Assembly: GCA_902386385.1 (NCBI GenBank)
Contig: CABMIU010000060.1
Location: forward strand, 1 to 45,315
DNA length: 45,315 nucleotides
Reading direction: 5' to 3'
From: an uncultured archaeon
GTDB taxonomy: Archaea; Iainarchaeota; Iainarchaeia; Iainarchaeales; Iainarchaeaceae
Shown: positions 1-8,149 of the stretch, piece after piece
How the letters are laid out: every line of letters begins with the position of its first letter
Numbering within the stretch: position 1 is the stretch's first letter
Notes under the pieces: model-generated
Told to the model about the DNA's origin: nothing
Seen by the model: the letters and a program-made list of their open reading frames with translations, nothing else
The model's database searches: none
Position numbers and translations under genes: made by a program

Positions 1-1
1 C

Positions 2-1564
2 ACAGACCTCAACACTACCGACACAAATTCATGGTACCACCCTAGCGAAGTCCCTGGGACAGTTTCAACATTCCCGCGCTTCGGCGCCTTTGCCTTAATC
101 AAGCTTTCCCCGACAACGACCTCTGATGCCAATTCCGGTGCATGGCAGGCGACAGACGCAAACGTGCAACTCGTTTGCACTGACAAAAACAGCGGATGCC
201 TGAGGACCGCATACAGGCTTGACACCGATGCGAACTCGGAGGTTTCATTCGGCGCATGGCAAACATTCACACCATCCATTGAAAATGCACACGGCATCGT
301 TGTTTCCAGCGACGGCAACTATGCCATTGACTTTAACTCGACCGACAACGCGGGAAAAGTGGAGCCGACCAACAGGGCATATGTGACACTGGACAAAAAC
401 GCCCCGGCCATCAGCATTACAAGCCCAGGCAACGGCTCAAGCCAGTCATCGGCAACGGTAACCATCGGATATGCCGGGACGGATGCGACTAGCGGGATAG
501 AGGGATACCATGTTTCAAGCGACGGCACCACATGGATAGACAACGGCACAAGCACCACTTACTCTTTCACAGGTCAAGCCAGCGGCTCACACACATACTA
601 CGCAAAAGCAACGGACAAAGCAGGCAACAACAGCCCCAGCGCATCAGTAACTGTAACCATCAGCGCCTCAACAGGCAGCAACGACACAGCTACAAGCAAC
701 AACACAGGAAACTCGGGAAGCGGCGGCTCCGGAGGCGGAGGAGGGGGCGGCGGCGGAACAGCGAGCCAAGGATACATCTCGCAGGAAATGCTGGATGACC
801 CGGCGAACCTGCTGAGCAAAACAGTATATGCCGGAAAAACCATGACGCTGGAAAACGGGCTGCAATCGAATAGAGACGCGATATACCGGCGCGTCAAATC
901 CAGCGGAGCAGCAATATCCTATTACACATTCACCATAACAATAACCAACACGACAGGCAACAGCATTACCAACATCATTATCGATGAGAACATACCAAAA
1001 GACACGGCACAAGCCGTGGATAAAATTTACTTCGATGACAAGCCGGCAAGGATAATTTCCGAGGACCCGGAAATACAATGGGACATAAACCAGCTTGACG
1101 CCAACACCTCAAAAACATTCACCTACACGACCATCGGCCTGGCAAACCAAAAAAAACAGCTGAACTTCCAAAATTATGCAGGCACGCTGTCAGCCCCGAA
1201 AATAACGGCACAACAAAAACAAACCGACAAAAAAACCCAAGACACATGCACCCAAAACTGCGATGACAACAACCCGTGCACAACAGACACATGCACAGGC
1301 GGCAAATGCAGCCACACAACAAAAACGGAATGTACAGCGAGCCAGAACATCACTGCGCAAAAAACAGCACAGGAAAACCAAAAAACTGACGACAACATGC
1401 CGGCAATAGCCGCGGCAGCCGCACTATTAATTGCAACACTGGGAATCACGGCACACATAAGAAAAAGCAAAACCACCGCCAAAACAGCCCCTGCAACACC
1501 CCCGGCAGAACAGCCAGCGGAGCCACCCGAAAACCCTGCAATGAACCATCCGCCAAACGCCTAA
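2..1564 (+). CDS. C-terminal part of a secreted, membrane-anchored surface protein (5' truncated by window edge)
   Basis: Frame is open from base 2. Ig/Big-like repeats, poly-Gly hinge, Cys-rich CDDNNPCTTDTCTGGKCSHT motif, C-terminal TM helix followed by a basic/Pro-rich tail. Confidence 0.75.
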   Translation, partial: TDLNTTDTNSWYHPSEVPGTVSTFPRFGAFALIKLSPTTTSDANSGAWQATDANVQLVCTDKNSGCLRTAYRLDTDANSEVSFGAWQTFTPSIENAHGIVVSSDGNYAIDFNSTDNAGKVEPTNRAYVTLDKNAPAISITSPGNGSSQSSATVTIGYAGTDATSGIEGYHVSSDGTTWIDNGTSTTYSFTGQASGSHTYYAKATDKAGNNSPSASVTVTISASTGSNDTATSNNTGNSGSGGSGGGGGGGGGTASQGYISQEMLDDPANLLSKTVYAGKTMTLENGLQSNRDAIYRRVKSSGAAISYYTFTITITNTTGNSITNIIIDENIPKDTAQAVDKIYFDDKPARIISEDPEIQWDINQLDANTSKTFTYTTIGLANQKKQLNFQNYAGTLSAPKITAQQKQTDKKTQDTCTQNCDDNNPCTTDTCTGGKCSHTTKTECTASQNITAQKTAQENQKTDDNMPAIAAAAALLIATLGITAHIRKSKTTAKTAPATPPAEQPAEPPENPAMNHPPNA

Positions 1565-1880
1565 ACGACCTGTGACCCGCCTCCACAACCACCTGGGCCA
1601 GCAACGGAAATCCCAAAACTTCAATTAATAAGCACCGGCACATCAAAGGCACCTGAAGGCGGCCAATGCCCTCCAAGCAACCCGGACAAAGCCACGGAAA
1701 GCATGATTGAAACCGAGAAACCGGAAAACGGAAAACCGGAAACCCCGACACTGTACAAAAGCAAAAAAATACTCGACGAATTCAGCAGCCAAAACAAGCC
1801 GGCATAGGGCAGAAATGTTCCGCCATGGCCAGTCAATGCCCACCCCAACCTTTTTATTCCCACCGCAGGGAAAATGTGTG

Positions 1881-2444
1881 ATGCAAAAGTCAAAGCTTGT
1901 TTTTGCGGGAATTGCCATTGCAATGCTTTTGGCGGGTTGCAGCCAGCAGCCAGGCCAGGGAAATACGCAGGCACCTGCAGGGGCTTCTGATGCAAACGGG
2001 GCGGGCAGCATGAGCACACTTTCTGTTTCAAACGGCGATTCGGTAAAGGTTGAATATACCGGAAAGTTCACCGACGGCAATATCTTTGACCAGAGCGAGG
2101 CAGGCAGCCCGCTTGAATTCACTGTCGGAGCGGGCCAGATGATAAAGGGGTTCGACAAGGCAGTTCTGGGGATGAAGCTCAACGAGGAAAAAACCATTAC
2201 CCTGCAGCCAGAGGACGCTTATGGCCCGGTCACTGACGAGGCGCTCATATGGGTGCCAAAAGAAAAAATGCCTTCGGATACCAATGTAACGATAGGCACA
2301 AAGCTCATGACTTCTTCAGGCATTCCTGTCACAGTAATTGACATGAACGCGGATTCAGTGAAGGTCGACTTCAACCACCCGCTTGCGGGAAAAACCCTCG
2401 TATTCCGGCTCAAGGTAGTGGATATCCAAAAAGCCACAAGCTGA
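1881..2444 (+). CDS. FKBP-type peptidyl-prolyl cis-trans isomerase, predicted lipoprotein
   Basis: Internal ATG gives MQKSKLVFAGIAIAMLLAGCSQQ (lipobox); VKVEYTGKFTDGNIFDQSE..PLEFTVGAGQMIKGFDKAVLGMKLNEEKTITLQPEDAYG is typical SlyD-like FKBP. Confidence 0.9.
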   Translation: MQKSKLVFAGIAIAMLLAGCSQQPGQGNTQAPAGASDANGAGSMSTLSVSNGDSVKVEYTGKFTDGNIFDQSEAGSPLEFTVGAGQMIKGFDKAVLGMKLNEEKTITLQPEDAYGPVTDEALIWVPKEKMPSDTNVTIGTKLMTSSGIPVTVIDMNADSVKVDFNHPLAGKTLVFRLKVVDIQKATS

Positions 2445-2508
2445 TTCTGATAGCAATAAAATAAGCACTGGGCTAAAATAATCCGGGGCATGGCTTCTGG
2501 CGGTTCAC

Positions 2509-2937
2509 ATGAATGGCAACACCATCAATGACAAGTGCATCTTCTGCAAAATCATTTCGGGGGAAGTCCCGTCCAAAATCCTCTACTCGGATGAAATTTC
2601 TGTTGCATTCCTTGACGCTTTCCCTGCCTCAAAAGGCCACTGCCTCATAGTGCCCAGGAAGCACTACCCAACGCTCCTCGACATCCCCGAAACAGAGCTG
2701 AAAGCGCTCATCGCAATTGTGCAGAAAATCGGCTCGGCAGCGATGAAGGCGGCAAAAGCTGACGGGTTCAACGTGCTGCAGAACAACTTCCCAGCAGCGG
2801 GCCAGGCAATACCGCACCTTCACTTCCACATTGTCCCGAGATTCAAGGATGACGGCAAGAAGCTCCACTTAGGTTCCCTGAAAGGCGAGGAAGAAGAGCT
2901 CAAAAAGTTGGAAAGCGAGATAAAAAGGCACCTCTGA
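2509..2937 (+). CDS. HIT family hydrolase
   Basis: CIFCKIISGEVPSKILYSDE... and HLHFHIVPR histidine triad. Confidence 0.95.
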   Translation: MNGNTINDKCIFCKIISGEVPSKILYSDEISVAFLDAFPASKGHCLIVPRKHYPTLLDIPETELKALIAIVQKIGSAAMKAAKADGFNVLQNNFPAAGQAIPHLHFHIVPRFKDDGKKLHLGSLKGEEEELKKLESEIKRHL

Positions 2938-3032
2938 AGCCCCAAATTCAACTACAAAAAACCCGCCTCAGAAAAGCATTGGTGGGCTTTTAAAAGGCTT
3001 TTTGCCTGGATTCTTTAGTTTGAATACTATTC

Positions 3033-3118
3033 GCGGGAGTCCGATAGCCCGGTCAATTCGACTGCGTTGAGGTCGCAGTGGCTTAGTGCCTTCGCAGGTT
3101 CAAATCCTGCCTCCCGCA
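3033..3118 (+). tRNA. tRNA-Leu(GAG)
   Basis: Acceptor GCGGGAG/CTCCCGC, anticodon arm CTGCG-TTGAGGT-CGCAG, class II variable arm GGC..GCC, T arm GCAGG-TTCAAAT-CCTGC. Confidence 0.93.
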
Positions 3119-3120
3119 AT

Positions 3121-3262
3121 TTTTTTCTTTTCGTTGATACGAAAAGACCTTACAAAGCCTTTTGGGCTTTGTGAGGCCTCGTCCCGAAGGGACAAGGAAA
3201 ACATCGATTAAAAAGAAAAGTGTAATTTTTCGTTGGCACGAAAATAAAGTGTAAAAATCGAG
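3121..3262. repeat. Composite polypyrimidine/polypurine hairpin element downstream of tRNA-Leu
   Basis: TTTTTTCTTTTCG..CGAAAAG; ACAAAGCC-ttttg-GGCTTTGT; GTCCC-gaa-GGGAC; TTTTCGtTGgcACGAAAA. Confidence 0.7.
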
Positions 3263-3278
3263 TTCAGGGGTACAAAAA

Positions 3279-3923
3279 ATGTCAGGCCACGGCGAAGAGC
3301 ACGGGAATGAAAGCCACGGGGAAAACGGCGGCCACGATGAAGCTGGCCATGAAGAGAGCCATGAGGAAGTACATGAAGGGCATGAAGAACACGGCCACCC
3401 GGAAAAGCATGAGCCAAAGGAAGAGAAAAAGGAAGCACCCGCTGGGAAAAAGACCGGGCCAAAAGGCAAGAGCATCACCGAGTCAGAGGTCCTGATTATC
3501 CTTCTGCTCGCAATCTGCGGCAGGGTCCTGCTGAAGGTAACCCCGCTTGTGAACATCCCTTCAGTAGAGCCTATAATACCACTCGCGGTTTTCGCGGGAA
3601 TGGCTTATGGCGCCGGGCCGGGCACGCTTGTAGGACTGCTTGCTTACCCGATTTCAAACATGCTTATCCCTGAAGTGCAGTTCGACATGTGGAGCTTCTG
3701 GCAGGCCGCGGGGGGCGCCGTCGCGGGGGGCATCGCGGGATTCGCAAAAAAGATCGACATGAACACCCTGCTATGGTACACTTTCATCGGCACCCTGCTT
3801 TTTGAGGTGTGCGTGAACTTCCCCGACCAGCTAATCCTGGTATGGCCTTTCTCGTTCTACCACATTTTCTCCAACCTGTTCTTTGCCCTAGTGATTGGGT
3901 CATTTGCAATCAAGGAAAAGTGA
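3279..3923 (+). CDS. Membrane protein resembling an ECF transporter S component, with His/Glu-rich N-terminal tail
   Basis: ~60-residue HGEEHGNESHGENGGHDEAGHEESHEE.. tail followed by several TM helices (PLAVFAGMAYGAGPGTLVGLLAYPISNML). Confidence 0.6.
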   Translation: MSGHGEEHGNESHGENGGHDEAGHEESHEEVHEGHEEHGHPEKHEPKEEKKEAPAGKKTGPKGKSITESEVLIILLLAICGRVLLKVTPLVNIPSVEPIIPLAVFAGMAYGAGPGTLVGLLAYPISNMLIPEVQFDMWSFWQAAGGAVAGGIAGFAKKIDMNTLLWYTFIGTLLFEVCVNFPDQLILVWPFSFYHIFSNLFFALVIGSFAIKEK

Positions 3924-4026
3924 ACAACCTTAAGAAATGGCGATTGCTGGACCGCAGCCGGCATTTGCTGAATTGCCCTTGCAAAAAGAAAGCAATTTAT
4001 ACCACAAGAGACTTCCTTTTACCATT

Positions 4027-4977
4027 ATGGACGAGAAGCTGAAAGGCAGCATTTTGCACCTTGCAATACTGCTAGGCCTGATTATTGCCCTGGTCGTGGT
4101 CCTGGTTTATACTGGCCTGCTGAGCTGCGGCGTTGTGCCAGGGGGCTGCGAACTCTATTACCAGTTCATTAAAGGCGGGCCGCCACAGGTGCTTATTGCC
4201 TACAACGACAGCGGCGGATTGGGCAATCCCGTGGCGCTCGCTGCGGTGCTCTCAAACAGGGAACTCCTCAGCGCGAGGGTGAAGGCAATGCCGATGGACA
4301 GGCTGACAAACGGAAACATCGGGGAATATGACATGGTCATAGTTGAAAGCGCGAGAAAAATATGCACGAGCCAGCTAAACACTTTCATGTACTATGTGAA
4401 CACTGGCGGGCGCCTGGTGTGGACAGGGGATGCAGGCACGGTGCCCTGCGAAGGGGACGAACTGCTCAAGGACAATGAAAGGAACGAGGAAGGCAAGGAC
4501 CAGACAATAGGGTCCTGGGCGCGCAAGGACGAGGGGGGCAAGCAGGTGAATTTTGACGAATTCCTCGGCGCAAGCTATATAGGCAACAGGTGCAGCATGA
4601 CAGAATGCAGGAAAGGCGAACTCGCCGGGTTTATCGAGGTCGTCACTCCTGAAAACAGGCTTGTTTACGGCCTGAGCCCCACAGTGCCTTTCCATGGTGA
4701 CTTTTCGGTAGTCCAGCTCAACGACCAGACATACACCCGCCTTGTCGCGGCATTGGATTATGGTTCAGACTTTATAGTGGAAAAGCAGGATGCAGCCTTG
4801 CCCGGCACTGGGCAGAGGCAGAGCCTCGGCAGGAAACTGCCATTCATTGTCTCTAGCCAGGTCGGGGACAGGGTGGCTTACTACGCGGCGCCTATTGAAT
4901 CCTTCGTGAGCGACGAGCAGCCGCAGAAGTACAAGGCACTCGTCGAGCAGATGTACTACGGGATGCTGTATAAGTGA
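4027..4977 (+). CDS. Membrane-anchored hypothetical protein with GATase/DUF4350-like ectodomain
   Basis: MDEKLKGSILHLAILLGLIIALVVVLVYTGLL TM anchor; PQVLIAYND...DMVIVESARK..NTGGRLVWTGDAG. Confidence 0.5.
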   Translation: MDEKLKGSILHLAILLGLIIALVVVLVYTGLLSCGVVPGGCELYYQFIKGGPPQVLIAYNDSGGLGNPVALAAVLSNRELLSARVKAMPMDRLTNGNIGEYDMVIVESARKICTSQLNTFMYYVNTGGRLVWTGDAGTVPCEGDELLKDNERNEEGKDQTIGSWARKDEGGKQVNFDEFLGASYIGNRCSMTECRKGELAGFIEVVTPENRLVYGLSPTVPFHGDFSVVQLNDQTYTRLVAALDYGSDFIVEKQDAALPGTGQRQSLGRKLPFIVSSQVGDRVAYYAAPIESFVSDEQPQKYKALVEQMYYGMLYK

Positions 4978-4983
4978 CACAGC

Positions 4984-5098
4984 CTTTTTCCTTTTCTTGA
5001 AAAGAAAAGTAAACCGGCTGGCGATTCGGCAACCATGGGTTGCTGAACCCAGCAAAACGAAGTTTTGCCGGGAAAAGTAAAAGAACGGCTACGCGAAC
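4984..5098. repeat. Composite hairpin element containing the 61-nt module shared with 21306-21366
   Basis: CTTTTCTTGAAAAGAAAAG hairpin plus GCAACCcatGGGTTGC and GCAAAAC-gaa-GTTTTGC; 5017-5077 is the exact reverse complement of 21306-21366. Confidence 0.85.
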
Positions 5099-5173
5099 AA
5101 GGAAAATATTTTATATGACAATAAATGGCAACCCGTCAAATTTAATAGCATTCCCCGGCTTTTATATGTGCAA

Positions 5174-5385
5174 GGGGCCGTAGCTCAGGCTGGATAGAGC
5201 ACCTGCCTTCTATAACCCTTTTCTTTTTCTCGATGAGAAAAAGAAAAGCGTTAGCGGAAAAGAAAAAGAGCATGCCATTGGCTTTTTCTCTTTCTTTTCC
5301 ATCAACGCTTTTCTTTCTCTTCTAAAGAGAAAGAAAAGGGTTGGATGAGAGCAGGGGGTCGTGAGTTCAAATCTCACCGGTCCCG
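5174..5385 (+). tRNA. tRNA-Arg(TCT) interrupted by a ~137-nt intron (5213-5349) at position 37/38
   Basis: Acceptor GGGGCCG/CGGTCCC, D arm GCTC..GAGC, anticodon stem CCTGC/GCAGG with loop CTTCTA|A, T arm GTGAG-TTCAAAT-CTCAC. Confidence 0.9.
5213..5349 (+). repeat. tRNA-Arg intron built from nested hairpins of the same polypyrimidine/polypurine family
   Basis: Ends AACCCTTTTCTTT...AAAGAAAAGGGTT (13 bp). Internal: CTTTTCTTTTTCTC-gat-GAGAAAAAGAAAAG; GGAAAAGAAAAAGAG..CTTTTTCTCTTTCTTTTCC; CTTTTCTTTCTCTT-cta-AAGAGAAAGAAAAG. Confidence 0.85.
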
Positions 5386-5389
5386 TTTC

Positions 5390-5447
5390 GCGTTTTTCTT
5401 TCTCTTTTCAAGAGAAAGAAAAACACGATGCAAAAAGAAAGAGAACC
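5390..5447. repeat. Hairpin element immediately downstream of tRNA-Arg
   Basis: GTTTTTCTTTCTCTTTTCAAGAGAAAGAAAAAC. Confidence 0.75.
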
Positions 5448-5486
5448 TACTTTAGAAAATATCACGAAAAAATCAAGGTGAGACCC

Positions 5487-6176
5487 ATGGAAAATGCCAC
5501 GCCCGTACAATTTCAAGAGCCGAAGTTCTATGCCACAATCACCGGCCTCTTTGTCGCGGTCCTGCTCATATCGAACATCGCCTCGTCAAAGATACTCAAC
5601 CTCGGGCTGTTCACCTTCGACGGAGGCACGATACTCTTCCCGCTCGCTTATATCTTCGGGGACATGCTCACCGAGGTTTACGGATTCAGGCGCGCGAGAA
5701 AAGTCATCTGGGTCGGCTTTGGCTCGGCCCTGCTGATGTCGGTTGTTTTGCTTATCGTCGGAGCATTGCCCCCCGCGGCTGGCTGGGAAAACCAAGCTGC
5801 TTATGACATAATCCTGGGCTTCGTGCCAAGGATTGTGGTTGCATCCCTAATCGCTTACTTTGCCGGGGAACTCACGAACAGCTTTGTGCTCGCTAAAATG
5901 AAGGTATGGTCAAAGGGAAAGCATTTATGGCAGAGGACAATCGGCTCGACAATCGCAGGGGAAGGGGTGGATACACTATTATTTGCGACGATTGCTTTTT
6001 TCGGGACCATGCCAGCTGAAACATTCATTGCCCTAGTTGTCTCGAACTACGTTTTCAAGGTCGGGGTAGAGGTGCTTTTCACGCCCGTTACCTATGCGGT
6101 AATCGGGTTCCTGAAGAGGGAGGAGCGCATTGATTATTATGATTACAGGACGGATTTCTCGCCGTTCAGGTTCTGA
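5487..6176 (+). CDS. Queuosine/archaeosine-precursor transporter-like protein (VUT/YhhQ family), paralog 1
   Basis: LLISNIASSKILNLGLFTFDGGTILFPLAYIFGDMLTEVYGFRRARKVIWVGF; ORF trimmed to internal ATG downstream of tRNA-Arg. Confidence 0.85.
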   Translation: MENATPVQFQEPKFYATITGLFVAVLLISNIASSKILNLGLFTFDGGTILFPLAYIFGDMLTEVYGFRRARKVIWVGFGSALLMSVVLLIVGALPPAAGWENQAAYDIILGFVPRIVVASLIAYFAGELTNSFVLAKMKVWSKGKHLWQRTIGSTIAGEGVDTLLFATIAFFGTMPAETFIALVVSNYVFKVGVEVLFTPVTYAVIGFLKREERIDYYDYRTDFSPFRF

Positions 6177-6273
6177 CACGGTTTTAAATGGTTTTACTCC
6201 AATATTTGAATTTGAACGGCCAAATCAAATTAAGAAAATCGACTGGCGATGAAAAGCAAAACGGTGGCAAAAA

Positions 6274-8007
6274 ATGGACTTCAAAAAAGACCTTGTAAAG
6301 GCGCTTGCAAAGGCAGGGGTTGAAGAAACTCTTGCAGAGCAGCTGCTCGAAGCCCCTTCCAAGCGCGAGATGGGTGACTTTGCACTGCCGTGCTTCAAGC
6401 TGGCGGCTGAAATGAAAAAAAACCCAGTGCTCATTGCCCAGGAAATCTCCGCAAAAATCGTCCTGCCAAAGGGATTCAGGAAAGCCGAGGCAAAAGGGCC
6501 TTACATAAACTTTTTCGTCGAGGAAGGAAAGCAGGCAAAGGAGACCATTGGCGAAATACTCGCAAAAAAGGAAAAGTATGGCATCGGCAAGCCTGCGAAG
6601 GGCGGCGACAGGATTATTGTCGAGTACTGCCAGGCAAACCCGATGAAGGCTTTCCACATCGGCCATGTGAGGAACATTGTACTCGGCGAAGCGATTGCAC
6701 GGCTTTTCGAGGCTTCAGGGAAAAAGGTTTTCAGGGCAAATTACGGGGGGGATGTCGGACCGCATGTTAGCAAGACTCTTTACGCTTACAGGGAACTCGC
6801 CCATGAGACTGAGCCGAAAGGCATAGCGGAAAAAGGTGCATGGTTAGGCAAGCTGTACAAGGCAGGGGCGGACGCGGTCAAGGAAGACGAGGCAAACAAT
6901 GGCGCCAACGGCTTGGAGCAGAAAATGCGCGACATGGTTGTTGAGCTGGAATCAGGAAAGAACAAGAGCCTCGTTGCAGACTGGAAAAAGCTAAGAAAAA
7001 TGAGCCTCGAATACTTCAGCAGCATATATGCCGAACTTGGCATAAAATTCGACCGAATAATCCTTGAAAGCGAAGTGGAAAAGGAAGGCATTGCAATCGC
7101 GCATAAGCTCCTTGAACAGGGCTTTGCAATACGGGACCAGGGCGCATTGCTGGTTAACCTCGAAGAGCATGGTCTAGGCAAGTTCCTTGTGCTAAAGAGC
7201 GATGGCGCAGCGCTTTACTCGAGCAAGGACCTCGCGCTCGCAAAGCTGAAGAAGAAGGAAATCAGGGCAAGGATTTCATACAACCTGGTGGGTTCTGAGC
7301 AGGCACATTATTTCAGGCAGCTGATGAAGACAATTGAGTTGCTGAACCAGGGAAACGGGGATTACTGCAAGACAGTGCACCTTTCTTATGAAATGGTGAG
7401 GCTCGAAGGCGGCAAGATGTCCTCGCGCGAAGGCAATGTCATAGCCTACTCCGAGCTTCTGGACGCGGTCTTTTCCAAAACTTTTACAGAAACAATGTCC
7501 CGCCATCCGGACTGGCCAAAAGAAAAGATAGAGGGAACGGCAAAGGCACTGGCCATGGGCGCGATAAAATTCGGCATGCTATGCCAGGACAGGAACAGCG
7601 TGATAACATTCAACTGGGAGAAGGCAACCTCGCTCGATGGCGAAACCGCGCCATTCATCCTATACAGCCATTGCCGCGCCAACAGCATACTCAAAAAGGC
7701 GGGAAAGCTGGCAAAGCAAAAGCCGAAGGAAATCATGCCTGAAACAGAAAAGGAAAAGTCACTAATATCCATGCTTGCCGCATTCCCTGAAAAGGCGATG
7801 GAGGCGGCGGAGCAGGAAAGCCCCCACAAGGTCTCATTCTACCTCATTGCATTGGCGCAGGAATTCAACTCTTTCTACCATGAAGTGCCAGTGCTGCAGG
7901 CAGGCCCGGAAAAGGCGGTGCAGAGGATTGCCATTGTAAGGGCGGTTGCACAGGTGCTTGAAAACGGCCTAAGGCTCCTGAACATAAATACGGTAGAGGA
8001 AATGTAG
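6274..8007 (+). CDS. argS: Arginyl-tRNA synthetase
   Basis: RIIVEYCQANPMKAFHIGHVRNIVLGEAIARL; RLEGGKMSSREGNVI; C-terminal anticodon-binding domain. Confidence 0.97.
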   Translation: MDFKKDLVKALAKAGVEETLAEQLLEAPSKREMGDFALPCFKLAAEMKKNPVLIAQEISAKIVLPKGFRKAEAKGPYINFFVEEGKQAKETIGEILAKKEKYGIGKPAKGGDRIIVEYCQANPMKAFHIGHVRNIVLGEAIARLFEASGKKVFRANYGGDVGPHVSKTLYAYRELAHETEPKGIAEKGAWLGKLYKAGADAVKEDEANNGANGLEQKMRDMVVELESGKNKSLVADWKKLRKMSLEYFSSIYAELGIKFDRIILESEVEKEGIAIAHKLLEQGFAIRDQGALLVNLEEHGLGKFLVLKSDGAALYSSKDLALAKLKKKEIRARISYNLVGSEQAHYFRQLMKTIELLNQGNGDYCKTVHLSYEMVRLEGGKMSSREGNVIAYSELLDAVFSKTFTETMSRHPDWPKEKIEGTAKALAMGAIKFGMLCQDRNSVITFNWEKATSLDGETAPFILYSHCRANSILKKAGKLAKQKPKEIMPETEKEKSLISMLAAFPEKAMEAAEQESPHKVSFYLIALAQEFNSFYHEVPVLQAGPEKAVQRIAIVRAVAQVLENGLRLLNINTVEEM

Positions 8008-8149
8008 TGGCTTCACAATGAAACCAGATTATAGCGATCCAATAAAATAATCGGTTATATTTCATGGATTGCTATCTATCAAACCGCGTTTGATGCCGGA
8101 AGACTTTCGCGGTTCGATATAAATTCGTTTCTGTCCAGTATACCATAAA

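Noticed and set aside
719-759. Gly-codon tract as a phase-variable microsatellite
   Set aside because: Codons are mixed GGC/GGA/GGG, not a clean short repeat; only weak support.
3121-5450. CRISPR array interpretation of the repeated hairpins
   Set aside because: Repeats are variable in length, irregularly spaced and lack unique spacers; no cas genes.
5361-5486. N-terminal extension of the transporter ORF (MSSNLTGPVSRFSFSFQEKEKH...)
   Set aside because: It overlaps the tRNA-Arg 3' half and the downstream hairpin; true start is likely ATG 5487.
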